Assembly (NCBI GenBank): GCA_963797265.1
Contig: CAWCOY010000003.1
Span: 1,054,001 to 1,118,000 of the forward strand
From: DASUPK01 sp963797265
GTDB taxonomy: Bacteria > Actinomycetota > Thermoleophilia > Solirubrobacterales > 70-9
DNA length: 64,000 nucleotides
Direction: 5' to 3'
The position numbers and the translations under genes are program-made. Every line of letters starts with the position of its first letter. The first letter of the stretch is position 1. Under the pieces are notes generated by a model. That model searched no databases and was not told the origin of the DNA. It saw nothing but the letters and a program-made list of their open reading frames with translations. This document shows, in pieces, positions 16,488-24,924 of this stretch.

Positions 16488-17656
16488 TGGCAAGCACCGA
16501 GACGATCGAGCAGGTCAAGGAGAGGATCGAGGAAGTCGCTCCAGGCGAGGCCCAGGAAGAGCTCAAGGATGGCGGCGTAGCGCTGATCGACACGCGCGAG
16601 CCGAACGAGTACATGGAGGCCCACATCGACGGGGCCGAACTGATCCGGCCGGTCGACGTGACCGATCGCATCGAGGAGGTCGTCCCCGACCACTCGCAGC
16701 GCGTGCTCCTCTACTGCGCCTCGGGCAACCGCTCCGCCCGCGCGGCCGACGAGCTCCGGGAGCTCGGCTACGAGAACGCCGCCTCGGTCTCCGGCGGCAT
16801 CAAGGCCTGGGAGGCCGAGGGCCTCCCGGTCATCATGCCCGAGGGCATGAGCGCCGAGCAGCGGATGCGCTACTCGCGCCACACCCTGCTCCCCGAGGTC
16901 GGCGTCGAGGGCCAGCTCAAGCTGCTGAACGCCAAGGTCCTGCTGCTCGGTGCAGGAGGCCTGGGCGCTCCCGCCGCGCTCTACCTGGCCGCCGCCGGGA
17001 TCGGCACCCTCGGCCTGGTCGACGACGACGAGGTCGATGAGTCCAACCTGCAGCGGCAGGTGATCCACAACACGACGCGCGTCGGCCAGCCCAAGACCGA
17101 GTCGGCGCGCAAGACGATCGAGGAGCTCAACCCGGACGTGAAGGTGGTCGAGCACCGCACGCGGCTGGACGCCTCCAACATCCTCGAGATGATCAAGGAC
17201 TACGACGTGATCGTCGACGGGGCGGACAACTTCCCCACGCGCTACCTGCTCAACGACGCCTCGGTCCGGTTGCGCAAGCCCGTCGTCTCGGCCTCGATCC
17301 TCGCGTTCGACGGGCAGATCTCGACCTTCGTTCCGTTCGAGGGGCCGTGCTACCGCTGCCTCTATCCGACCCCGCCACCCGCCGAGCTCGCCCCGAGCTG
17401 CGGCGCCGCCGGAGTGCTCGGTGTGATGGCCGGCGTGATGGGTCTGCTGCAGGCGAACGAGGTGATCAAGCTGGTCGCCGGGATCGGCGAGCCGCTGATC
17501 GGCCGGCTCCTGCTCTACGACTCGCTCGGCACCCGCTTCACCGAGCTCAAGGTCCGCCAGGACCCGGACTGCCCGATCTGCGGGCCTAACGCGGCGGAGA
17601 TCCCGGAGTCGGAGATGGGCAAGTTCCCCGACTACGAGCTCTTCTGCGCCGGCTAG
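16487..17656 (+). CDS. Rhodanese-ThiF/MoeB fusion, adenylyl- and sulfurtransferase (MoeZ-like)
   Basis: 389 aa. The N-terminal rhodanese domain (residues 1-115; RVLLYCASGNRSARAADELR has the active Cys) is followed by an E1-like domain from about 125: RYSRHTLLPEVG, the nucleotide loop LLLGAGGLGAPAALYLAAAG, DDDEVDESNLQRQ, DGADNFPTRYLLND, and a zinc site of CYRC and CPIC. MoeZ proteins normally carry the rhodanese at the C-terminus; here the order is reversed. It should adenylate the C-terminal glycine of the CysO-like protein encoded 25 bp downstream and convert it to a thiocarboxylate. Confidence 0.9.
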   Translation: MASTETIEQVKERIEEVAPGEAQEELKDGGVALIDTREPNEYMEAHIDGAELIRPVDVTDRIEEVVPDHSQRVLLYCASGNRSARAADELRELGYENAASVSGGIKAWEAEGLPVIMPEGMSAEQRMRYSRHTLLPEVGVEGQLKLLNAKVLLLGAGGLGAPAALYLAAAGIGTLGLVDDDEVDESNLQRQVIHNTTRVGQPKTESARKTIEELNPDVKVVEHRTRLDASNILEMIKDYDVIVDGADNFPTRYLLNDASVRLRKPVVSASILAFDGQISTFVPFEGPCYRCLYPTPPPAELAPSCGAAGVLGVMAGVMGLLQANEVIKLVAGIGEPLIGRLLLYDSLGTRFTELKVRQDPDCPICGPNAAEIPESEMGKFPDYELFCAG

Positions 17657-17681
17657 ACCCCAGCCGCTAGCTTTCCCCTCC

Positions 17682-17969
17682 ATGCCGACGATCAAGGTGC
17701 CACCTGTGCTGCGCCCACAGACAGACGGCGAGGCCGAGGTCGACGTCGACGGTGAAACGGTGGGCGACGCGCTTCGCGCGCTCGCGGATCGCTATCCGCC
17801 GACGAGAGACCAGCTCTTCTCGCCCGAGGGCGAGCTCAACCGGTACGTCAACGTCTATCTGAACGACGAGGACGTGCGCGTGCTCGACGGACTCGACACA
17901 TCCGCCGCGCAGTCGGACACGGTCGTCATCCTGCCCGCGATGGCGGGCGGCTCGGTCTTTTCCCGCTAG
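17682..17969 (+). CDS. cysO: CysO-like sulfur carrier protein (MoaD/ThiS fold) with C-terminal extension
   Basis: 95 aa ubiquitin-like protein. It resembles mycobacterial CysO: KVPPVLRPQTDGEAEV at the N-terminus, LNRYVNVYLNDEDVRVLDGL in the middle and VVILPAMAGG near the end. Active carriers end in Gly-Gly, which becomes a thiocarboxylate and donates sulfur to CysM. Here Gly89-Gly90 is followed by SVFSR, so the product looks like a precursor that must be cut, as for QbsE. A JAMM protease of the right kind is encoded at 49053-49448. It is the last gene of the rhodanese / rhodanese-E1 operon. Confidence 0.9.
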   Translation: MPTIKVPPVLRPQTDGEAEVDVDGETVGDALRALADRYPPTRDQLFSPEGELNRYVNVYLNDEDVRVLDGLDTSAAQSDTVVILPAMAGGSVFSR

Positions 17970-17982
17970 TCGAGCGAGAGCC

Positions 17983-19041
17983 TCAGCCCGGCGAGCCGCC
18001 GGTCAGCCCGACGAACGCCCGCCACGCAGGCTTGGCACCGTAGCCCTCCGTGAACAGGCCGGTGTGGTTGAACCAGATCCCGCCCGGCAGGTCGCGCCAG
18101 GAGTACCAGATCACCCCGGCGATCTTGAGACGTCTGCGGTTCTTCTCGAGCAGCCTGAAGGTCCGCCCCAGGTAGGAGGCCTGCCGCCGTGAGCCCACCG
18201 TCAGCGGGGTCCGCAATCCGCCGCTGGCCCAGCCCACCTCGGTGACCCAGATCGGCGTGCGCTTGTCCCTGTGTCGGGCCATGATCCTGCGCGCATCGCG
18301 GATCAGGGTCACGGTCACCGAGGGCCGGCCGGCGTAGGGGTGGATGGCGGCGGCGTCGAACAGCTGCTTGCCGCGGTGCCGGTAGATCGCGGTCAGATAC
18401 GCATCGAGGTTGATGCCGCGCTTGACCTGATCTCCCGCCGTCGGGAAGAGTCCGGCCAGCACGACCTTCGCCTCCGGGCTGCCCGCCTTGACGGCGCCGT
18501 GGAAGGCGCGCAGGAGGCGAACGTATTGCTTCGGATTCGGCTTACGGGACCAGAAGTTCGGGAAGTTGGGCTCGTTCCAGAGCTGCCACCAGACGACCGG
18601 TTGCGGGGAGGCCGAGGGATGGGCTGCCCAGAAGCTCCCTCCGGGGCCGTAGCGTTCAACCGCGGTGCGGACGAAGGTCCGGAACTCGTCGAGATGCGAC
18701 TTCTTGGGCGGGTGGTTGGTGCGCCCCGCCGCCCATCGCGGTGAGCTGTACACGGTCGGCAGGACCTGGATCCCTCGGTCGGCGGCCTCGCCGATGATCT
18801 TGTCGTAGTAGTCCCAGTCGAGCGGAGCGGATTCGCGTGGCTGTACGGCCCCCCACACGAAGTTGATGCGCAGCGTGCCGACCCTGCCGTCGCCCATGCG
18901 GTCGATCTCAGCGGCGGTCGGGTCCTGCGCCGCCATCAGGCCGTAGAACGCCCGCGGGGCGCGCGCGGCCTGCGCCTGCGGCACGCAGGCACAGGCCACG
19001 AGCAGCACGAGAAGCCCCCCAAGTAGATACCGCTTCCCCAT
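17983..19041 (-). CDS. Secreted clan GH-A-type glycosidase, paralogue 1
   Basis: 352 aa with signal peptide MGKRYLLGGLLVLLVACA (mature after about AQA). The barrel domain has RINFVWGAVQPRES, the acid/base Glu in WWQLWNEPNFPNFW, and the nucleophile Glu in IWVTEVGWASGG, plus DAAAIHPYAG. This is the pattern of GH39/GH5-like bacterial proteins often called beta-xylosidase-like; true activity is unknown. It is tandem with a close paralogue (19053-20093) and related to a third at 43336. Placement at the border of the polysaccharide locus suggests action on the exported glycan. Confidence 0.85.
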   Translation of the reverse strand: MGKRYLLGGLLVLLVACACVPQAQAARAPRAFYGLMAAQDPTAAEIDRMGDGRVGTLRINFVWGAVQPRESAPLDWDYYDKIIGEAADRGIQVLPTVYSSPRWAAGRTNHPPKKSHLDEFRTFVRTAVERYGPGGSFWAAHPSASPQPVVWWQLWNEPNFPNFWSRKPNPKQYVRLLRAFHGAVKAGSPEAKVVLAGLFPTAGDQVKRGINLDAYLTAIYRHRGKQLFDAAAIHPYAGRPSVTVTLIRDARRIMARHRDKRTPIWVTEVGWASGGLRTPLTVGSRRQASYLGRTFRLLEKNRRRLKIAGVIWYSWRDLPGGIWFNHTGLFTEGYGAKPAWRAFVGLTGGSPG

Positions 19042-19052
19042 CTTGTCGTGCC

Positions 19053-20093
19053 CTAGGGCGAGCCTCCGGTCAGGCCGACGAACGCGTTCCACGCGGGCTT
19101 CGGGTCGAGTGTCTGGGTGAACAGCCCGGTGTGGTTGAACCAGATCCCTCCGGGCAGGTCGCGCCACGAATACCAGACGACGCCCGAGAGCCGGAAGCGG
19201 CCCCGGTTCTTGGCGAGCAGCTTGAAGGTCTTGCGCAGGTAGGTGGCCTGGCGCTGCGGGGAAACCGTGAGCGCCGTCGCGACTCCGCCCGTCGCCCAAC
19301 CGACCTCGGTGATCCACAGCTTCGCCTTCTTGTCCTTGAACTTGGCCATGATTCTGCGGGTGTCCCGGACGGCGCGCAGGGCGTCCTTGGGAGTGGTCGC
19401 ATACGGATGCATGGCGACCGCGTCGAAGTACTTCTTCCCCTTGGCCCGGTAGATGCCGGGCAGGTACCGGTCGAGCCGGATCCCGTTCCTGATCCGTGGG
19501 GTCCGGAAGAGCCCGCCAAGCACGATCTTCGCGCTCCGGTCGCCGCCCTTGATGCCGTTGTGGAAGACCTTCAGCAGGCCCACGTACTGCTTCGGGTTTG
19601 GCTTGCCGAACCAGAAGCTCGGAGAGTTCATCTCGTTCCAGAGCTGCCAGTCGAGGACCGGCAGCTTCGGGATGCTCGGGTTGCTCGACCAGAAGCTTCC
19701 GTTGCTCCCGTAGCGAGCCGCCGCCTCGCGCACGAAGGTCTGGAACTGGCCCAGGTGGGCCTTGGAAGGCGGGAAGTTGTCCCGCGCGGCGGCCCAGTGG
19801 GGCGTGCTGTAGACGGTGGGGAGGACGCGGATCCCCTGCTGGGCCGCGGCGCCGATGATCGCGTCGTAGTGGCTCCAGTTGAGCGCGGAGCTCTCCTCGG
19901 GCTGAACCGCGCTCCAGACGAAGTTGATTCGCAGCGTTCCGACCTTGCCGGTGCCCATCCTCGCGATCTCGGTCGAATCGGGATCGGTCGCCGCCATCAC
20001 ACCGTAGAACGCGCGCGGCGCCGCCTGGGCTTGACCCACCAGGCCGACGCAGAGCAGCAGTGTCGCTATGCAAACGAATCGCCAACGCCTCAT
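19053..20093 (-). CDS. Secreted clan GH-A-type glycosidase, paralogue 2
   Basis: 346 aa with signal peptide MRRWRFVCIATLLLCVGLVG (cut near AQA). It aligns with the 17983 protein along its whole length: FYGVMAATDPDSTEIARMG, WQLWNEMNSPSFWFGKPNPK (acid/base Glu kept although Pro of WNEP is Met), and LWITEVGWATGG with the nucleophile. ATG 20093 has AGGAGG 8 nt upstream. It is 11 bp upstream of paralogue 1, so the pair is probably co-transcribed and arose by tandem duplication. Confidence 0.85.
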   Translation of the reverse strand: MRRWRFVCIATLLLCVGLVGQAQAAPRAFYGVMAATDPDSTEIARMGTGKVGTLRINFVWSAVQPEESSALNWSHYDAIIGAAAQQGIRVLPTVYSTPHWAAARDNFPPSKAHLGQFQTFVREAAARYGSNGSFWSSNPSIPKLPVLDWQLWNEMNSPSFWFGKPNPKQYVGLLKVFHNGIKGGDRSAKIVLGGLFRTPRIRNGIRLDRYLPGIYRAKGKKYFDAVAMHPYATTPKDALRAVRDTRRIMAKFKDKKAKLWITEVGWATGGVATALTVSPQRQATYLRKTFKLLAKNRGRFRLSGVVWYSWRDLPGGIWFNHTGLFTQTLDPKPAWNAFVGLTGGSP

Positions 20094-20104
20094 ATGTGTG
20101 CCTC

Positions 20105-20654
20105 CTAGATTTTTTCCCTGCCGGTGACGATCTCGCCATCCGGAGTGGGCCGGGCGCTCGGGTTCCTGCCCCTCGCAGGTGCGTTTGGCCCGCCCTCGAC
20201 CTGCTCCTCGTCGGTCAGTCTTGCCCGACGTCGCAGGATCATCCCCGCCGCGACGACGATCACCGCGACGACGAGCAGCAGCACCACGAGCAGGCCTGAC
20301 GAACCACCACCGCCCGATGAGCCGCCACCCGAGACGACCGCGGCCTTCGCGACCTTGTCGTCCTTCGACTTCTTTTCCTTCTGCTCGGGCTTCTTCTTCT
20401 CGGCCTTTCGTCCCATCGACGCTGGATTCTCCAGCTTGACCAGACCCGCTGGTCCCGCTGTCCAAGCCCCCACCGCCACCGCCACCGCCACCGCCACTGC
20501 CACTGCCACCGCCACTCGCCTGACCGCCGGAAGCGCTCGGGACCTTGGGCAGGTATTCGTCTCCCGCCGGGGCCGCGACGGCAGCCGTAGTGAACGCCAG
20601 GACGCTGGCGATGCAGACGGAGAGCAGCGGAATCGTTCTTTGCGACAAAATCAT
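20105..20654 (-). pseudogene. Gly-rich, single-span surface protein with a frameshift
   Basis: The start at 20654 encodes a signal peptide (MILSQRTIPLLSVCIASVLA) and DEYLPKVPSASGGQ, then a Gly-Ser-rich tract. In that frame the sequence degenerates, while the +1 frame continues with a clear protein: MGRKAEKKKPEQKEKKSKDD, SGGGSSGGGGSS, a transmembrane helix LLVVLLLVVAVIVVAAGMIL and a charged tail ending GREKI. Deleting one base in the five-base C run at 20467-20471 (five G on the coding strand) would join both into one protein of about 180 aa. It may be a phase-variable gene, a pseudogene or a sequencing error. No function is recognised beyond a wall- or membrane-associated design. Confidence 0.6.
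20467..20518. repeat. Hexanucleotide tract (CACCGC)n plus C5 run
   Basis: From 20471 there are four perfect CACCGC units, two CACTGC, one CACCGC and one imperfect unit, next to a run of five C (20467-20471). On the coding strand this encodes the Gly/Ser tract of the frameshifted surface protein. Changes in unit number keep frame, but slippage in the C5 run would switch it. Confidence 0.8.
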
Positions 20655-20703
20655 CCGGGGGTGGGGTAGTGATACTGACGCCGGGCATACCCGGCCTCCT
20701 GCC

Positions 20704-22233
20704 ATGTACTCCACAGCCAGAGAACACATCGGCGCGGGACTCGTTGCGGCGGCCATAGTAGCCGCTGCATTCGCGCAGGGTCTCTTCGAGCCGACAGGAT
20801 ACGCCGCGGCCTCGATCATGATCTGGGCCGCAGTGATCGCCGGGGTGGTGGGCCGCGGGTTGCCGGCCGCTCCGATCGCCCGGCCTGCCGCTGTCGCGGG
20901 AATATGCCTCGCGGCCACGGCGGTGCTCGGGGCGCTCTCGATCGCCTGGGCGGCCGACCAGGGAAGGGCCTTCGAAGAGATGGTTCGCGTCTCCTTCTAT
21001 CTCGGCCTCTTCGCTCTGGCCGCTTGCACCGCGAGCAGATCCGGAATCCAGCAGTGGGTCGCGGGCCTCACGGTGGGGGTCTCGGCGGTTTCCGTGATCG
21101 GAGTACTGGCGTACCTGCAGCCCGGCTTGCTCACTGACCCGGGGAACGAGGTTGCCAACGCCGCAAGCCGGCTGTCCTACCCCCTCGGTTACTGGAACGC
21201 GATGGCCGCTCTGTTTGCGGTGGCCGCGATCCTGCTCGCGCACGGCGGCGTGCAGGCGCCCACACGAGCCCTGCGATCGGCGAGCGTCGCACTGTTCCCA
21301 ATCGCCCTGCTCGGCATCTGGCTTGCCGACTCACGCGGAGGGGTGATCGCCGCTATGATCGGACTCGCAATCCTGCTGGCCGCAAGCCCCGACCGCTCAC
21401 GCCAACTCGTCTCCCTCCTGATCGGGATCGCTGGGGGTGCGGTTCTGATCGCCATCGGCGCGGGGATGGATGCGCTACGCGACGGCCTGGGAGATTCCGC
21501 GATGCGAGCAGACGGCGACCTGCTGTCGGTGCTCGTGATTCTGATGACGGCGCTGGCTGGTGCCGCTGCGTGGGCAGCCGACGGCCGCGACGGTATTCGC
21601 GTCAAGCTCTCCAGGCCGGCGCGCCTCGCCGTCGTCGCCGTGCTTGCAGTTGCCTTGGTGGGCGGTGTGATCGCCGCCGATCCGATCGGCCGCTTCCGCG
21701 ATTTCAAGGAGCCGCCGTCCCGCACAGGTACTGCGACCTCGGCTGACATCAGCTCGAACGGCCGCTGGCAGTTCTGGACGGCCGCGGTCGATGCATTTGA
21801 GAGCGCTCCGGGGGCCGGCGTCGGCGCGGGGGGCTATGAGGACTACTGGGCCAAGCACGCTGACGTGCCGATCTTCGTCCGCAACGCGCACTCGCTGCCG
21901 CTTCAGCAGGCCGCCGAGCTGGGAGGGCTGGGCATCATCCTGTTCGTCGGCTTCCTGGCCGCATTGACCTTGGCCGGCTGGGCGAAGCTCAGGGCGGGAA
22001 GGGGGGCAGGCGGGGGCGTTCTGGTGGCGGTGATCGCGTCCGCCGCGGTCGGCGCCTCGATCGACTGGACCTGGGAGATCCCGGCAGCGTTCGCCCCCGC
22101 GGTGGTCTGCGCGGGACTGCTCACTTCATCGGCGCCGCTGACCGCGCCTACGAGCGAGACGGCTACTGGCTCGGGGCAGCAACCGTCGCGACCGCCTGGG
22201 TGGCGATGGTGTGTGGAGCGCTCGTGGTCCTGA
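20704..22233 (+). CDS. O-antigen ligase-like polytopic membrane protein (frame disrupted near 3' end)
   Basis: 509 aa with about eleven to twelve hydrophobic segments and a large outer loop holding RFRDFKEPPSRT and NGRWQFWTAAVDAFESAP, then the GAGGYEDYWAKHADVPIFVRNAHSLPLQQ motif typical of Wzy/WaaL-like enzymes. Such proteins polymerise or ligate glycans at the outer membrane-face. The last 40 residues (TSETATGSGQQPSRPPG...) look like out-of-frame translation. From about 22140 another frame encodes DRAYERDGYWLGAATVATAW, which leads into the ORF at 22200. A single frameshift near 22115-22145 has probably split one gene. The start ATG 20704 has a weak ribosome site. Confidence 0.75.
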   Translation: MYSTAREHIGAGLVAAAIVAAAFAQGLFEPTGYAAASIMIWAAVIAGVVGRGLPAAPIARPAAVAGICLAATAVLGALSIAWAADQGRAFEEMVRVSFYLGLFALAACTASRSGIQQWVAGLTVGVSAVSVIGVLAYLQPGLLTDPGNEVANAASRLSYPLGYWNAMAALFAVAAILLAHGGVQAPTRALRSASVALFPIALLGIWLADSRGGVIAAMIGLAILLAASPDRSRQLVSLLIGIAGGAVLIAIGAGMDALRDGLGDSAMRADGDLLSVLVILMTALAGAAAWAADGRDGIRVKLSRPARLAVVAVLAVALVGGVIAADPIGRFRDFKEPPSRTGTATSADISSNGRWQFWTAAVDAFESAPGAGVGAGGYEDYWAKHADVPIFVRNAHSLPLQQAAELGGLGIILFVGFLAALTLAGWAKLRAGRGAGGGVLVAVIASAAVGASIDWTWEIPAAFAPAVVCAGLLTSSAPLTAPTSETATGSGQQPSRPPGWRWCVERSWS

Positions 22234-22565
22234 CTGAGATCGAGCTGCAGCGGAGCCGCGACGCCGCCGCCGGCGATCAGGTCACCGCCGGGATCGATCG
22301 GGCCGAGCAGGCACGTACGGTGATGCCATGGTCGTCCGAGCCCTATGTCCAATTGGCCCTTCTCGAGGAGGAGCGAGGGGACATCGACCAGGCGCTCCAC
22401 GATCTGCGACAGGCCGAAAGCAGGGACTCCGAGGACTGGAGACTGCCGTTGATTGAAGCTAGGCTGGAGGCGCGGCGAGGGGATGCGCGGGCGTCTCGAA
22501 CGGCGCTGGAGCGCTCCCAAGCCCTAAGCCCGATGTTCGGGGCTCTGCGTTCGGCGCAGGGATGA
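22200..22565 (+). CDS. Helical (TPR-like) tail of the O-antigen ligase-like protein, detached by frameshift
   Basis: 121 aa: one hydrophobic segment (MVCGALVVL) and a run of amphipathic helices (AEQARTVMPWSSEPYVQLA, IDQALHDLRQAESRDSEDWR, RRGDARASRTALERSQALSP) like TPR repeats. In related actinobacterial O-antigen ligases this forms the C-terminus of the same chain. The GTG at 22200 overlaps the preceding ORF by 34 bp, so it might be made by coupling, but more likely it is the 3' part of a broken gene. Its TGA overlaps the next ATG (ATGA). Confidence 0.6.
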   Translation: MAMVCGALVVLTEIELQRSRDAAAGDQVTAGIDRAEQARTVMPWSSEPYVQLALLEEERGDIDQALHDLRQAESRDSEDWRLPLIEARLEARRGDARASRTALERSQALSPMFGALRSAQG

Positions 22566-23971
22566 GCGACGAGAAGATCACAACCGAGGTGACGCCGGCT
22601 GTCTCGATCCCGAGCGCCGGCGGGTCGGACACGGTCGGTGCTGACGCGATTCGGCGCGCGCTCGAGATTGCGGCCGGTTCGCCACACGGGCAGCGGTGGT
22701 GGCGGGATGCCCGCCGCAGACGCCTGTTGGCCCTGGCGGACTGCTGCTCGGCAGGGTTGGCGGTGGCACTGATCCTGCCGCCCGAGCGTGCGATCTGGAC
22801 TCTCGCCTTCCTGCCGGTCTGGATCCTGGTCGCGAAGGTGGCGGGCCTATACGACGCCGACCATCGCGCGATGCGGCACCTGACCGTCGACGAGGCGCCC
22901 GCGATCCTCGCCTGGAGTGTGGTGGCCGTGGCGCTCGTCGCCCTGCTCGTCCAGCTCACTCCCGCGGACGCACCGGACCTCGGCGAGCTGGCCGCGATCG
23001 CCCTGATCGCGGCGGCCTTCGACCTGATCCTGCGAGCCGTGGCACGCGGACTGTGGCGCGCGAGCACGCCGCGGGAGAGGGCGATGATCGTCGGGAGGGG
23101 CGGCCTCGCTCACGCGATGCGCCGCAAGCTGGCCCTGTTCAGCGACCTGCACATGGAGGCGGTCGAGCCGAGCGACTACGCGCGAGGCATCGATCGGGTG
23201 GTGCTGGCGCACGAGCGCATCGACGCCCGAGAGATCGCGGTGATCTCGGACCTCTGCCATCGGCACGAGGCGAAGCTCAGCCTCGTCTCGCCGTTGCGCG
23301 GTCAGGCGACCCCCCACCAGATCTCGCGCCTCGCCGAGCTTCCGGTGTTCGAATACGTCACCGCCGACGTCTCGCGGTCGACGATGATGCTGAAGCGGAC
23401 CCTCGACCTGATCGTCGGCATACCGCTGGCGCTGCTCTCGGCCCTGCTCTTCCCGGTGGTAGCCCTGGCGATCTGGCTCGAGGATCGCGGCCCGCCGCTC
23501 TTCGTCCAGACGCGTGCCGGCCTGAACGGCGCTCCATTCAGGCTGTTCAAGTTCCGCACGATGCACGTTGGGGCCGAGCGTTCGATGGAGTCGATGTTCG
23601 ACGAGCTGCCCGAGCCGATGTTCAAGTTCCGACGGGACTCCCGCGTCACCCGCGTCGGACGGGTGCTCCGCCGTCTCAGCCTCGACGAGCTGCCACAGAT
23701 CTGGAATCTGCTGCGCGGGAACATGAGCCTGGTCGGGCCCAGGCCCGAGCAGCTCGAGCTCGTGGAGCGCTACAGCCCCGAACATCGCTTCCGCCTCGAG
23801 GTCAAGCCCGGCCTCACGGGGCCGATGCAGATCCACGGGCGGGGTGAGCTCACCTTCGAGGAGCGGCTGGCGGTCGAGCTCGACTACGTCGAGAACCTCT
23901 CCATCGGGCGTGACCTGCGCATCCTCGCGCTCACCCCGCTGAGCGTGATCCGCGGCACCGGGGCGTTCTGA
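22562..23971 (+). CDS. Polyprenyl-phosphate sugar-1-phosphate transferase (initiating enzyme)
   Basis: 469 aa. The N-terminal half has several membrane segments and a CoA-binding-like middle (DRVVLAHERIDAREIAVISD). The C-terminal bacterial sugar transferase domain starts with MLKRTLDLIVGIPLALLSAL, then LFKFRTMHVGAE, RVTRVGRVLRRLSLDELPQI, NLLRGNMSLVGPRPEQLELV, and KPGLTGPMQIHGRG, all hallmark motifs. It transfers a sugar phosphate from a UDP-sugar to undecaprenyl phosphate, the first step of glycan assembly, at the inner membrane. It is coupled to the upstream gene by ATGA. The sugar cannot be predicted. Confidence 0.92.
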   Translation: MSDEKITTEVTPAVSIPSAGGSDTVGADAIRRALEIAAGSPHGQRWWRDARRRRLLALADCCSAGLAVALILPPERAIWTLAFLPVWILVAKVAGLYDADHRAMRHLTVDEAPAILAWSVVAVALVALLVQLTPADAPDLGELAAIALIAAAFDLILRAVARGLWRASTPRERAMIVGRGGLAHAMRRKLALFSDLHMEAVEPSDYARGIDRVVLAHERIDAREIAVISDLCHRHEAKLSLVSPLRGQATPHQISRLAELPVFEYVTADVSRSTMMLKRTLDLIVGIPLALLSALLFPVVALAIWLEDRGPPLFVQTRAGLNGAPFRLFKFRTMHVGAERSMESMFDELPEPMFKFRRDSRVTRVGRVLRRLSLDELPQIWNLLRGNMSLVGPRPEQLELVERYSPEHRFRLEVKPGLTGPMQIHGRGELTFEERLAVELDYVENLSIGRDLRILALTPLSVIRGTGAF

Positions 23972-23982
23972 GCACAGCGACC

Positions 23983-24924
23983 GTGATCGTCCCAACGGTC
24001 GGCCCGGCCAGGGTCGAGCGTCTGCTCGCATCGCTCGCCGCAGCCGGCGGAGACTTCGAGACGATCGTGGTCGACAACGGCACCGGGGCGCCCGAGCTGG
24101 ACCGGGCGGCCGCCAGCCTCGACGACGCTCAGGTGCTGCGCCTTGACTCCAATCTTGGCTACTCCCGGGCCGTCAACCTCGCAGCGCAACGGGCACAGGG
24201 GGAGGCGCTGGTGCTTGTCAACGACGACAGCTTCGTCGACCCCGGCTACGTCGAGCGGATCACGATGCCACTCGATCCGGGTCAAGGCGTGGTGATGGCA
24301 GCCGGAGTGATGCGCGATGTCTCCCAGCCGGGCCTGATCGAGACCGCCGGAATCGAGATCGACCGCACGTTGCTCGCCTTCGACTACCTGAACGGCGAGC
24401 CGGTCGCGGTCCTGGATGGCGCCGTGAAGGACCCGATCGGTCCTTCCGGGGCCGCGGCGGCGTTCTGGCGTGAGGCCTTTGCAGAGGTCGCCGGGTTCGA
24501 CGAGGCCCTGTTCGCCTACGGCGAGGATGTCGACCTCACCCTGCGGCTGCGTGTGGCCGGTGGATCGTGTCGCCTCGCCAAGGACGCCCGTGGGCTGCAC
24601 GAGCACTCGGCGACCCTCGGATCGGGGTCCTCACGCAAGAACTATCTGATGGGCTACGCGCGCGGCTATCTGCTGCGCAAGTGGGGAGTGCTGGCGCCGC
24701 GAAGGATGCCGGCCGTCGCGGCACGCGAGCTCATCTGGGTCGCCGGTCTGGCGGCCGTCGATCGCAACCTCGCGGGGCTGCGGGGGAGGGTGAATGGACT
24801 TCGCGCCACCGGATCGTCCGAGCCCTATCCGCCTGCCGAGATGCTCCCCGATCCGCCCTCGCTGGCGGCGACGCTGGGGCGGCGCTGGCGCCGACGGGCG
24901 AGGCTGCGCCGCAGGACCGACTGA
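23983..24924 (+). CDS. GT2-family glycosyltransferase (rhamnosyltransferase-like)
   Basis: 313 aa, GT-A fold: TVIVPTVGPARVERLLASL at the start, IVVDNGTGAPELDRAA, LRLDSNLGYSRAVNLAAQRA, LVNDDSFVDPGYV (DxD-like) and AAFWREAFAEVAGFDEALFA with GEDVDLTLRLRVAG. This is the WbbL-type pattern. The GTG at 23983 is the likely start, 11 nt after the sugar transferase stop; the frame is open a few codons further. Its last 100 bp overlap the 3' end of the opposite-strand GT2 gene, so both C-termini are encoded by the same DNA. Confidence 0.85.
   Translation: MIVPTVGPARVERLLASLAAAGGDFETIVVDNGTGAPELDRAAASLDDAQVLRLDSNLGYSRAVNLAAQRAQGEALVLVNDDSFVDPGYVERITMPLDPGQGVVMAAGVMRDVSQPGLIETAGIEIDRTLLAFDYLNGEPVAVLDGAVKDPIGPSGAAAAFWREAFAEVAGFDEALFAYGEDVDLTLRLRVAGGSCRLAKDARGLHEHSATLGSGSSRKNYLMGYARGYLLRKWGVLAPRRMPAVAARELIWVAGLAAVDRNLAGLRGRVNGLRATGSSEPYPPAEMLPDPPSLAATLGRRWRRRARLRRRTD

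Noticed and set aside
16241..17695. 484-codon minus-strand frame across the rhodanese-E1 gene
   Set aside because: No recognisable domain; the plus-strand E1 enzyme is intact.
20472..20515. (CACCGC)n tract as a possible CRISPR or satellite array
   Set aside because: Short hexanucleotide coding repeat of a Gly/Ser region; no spacers.
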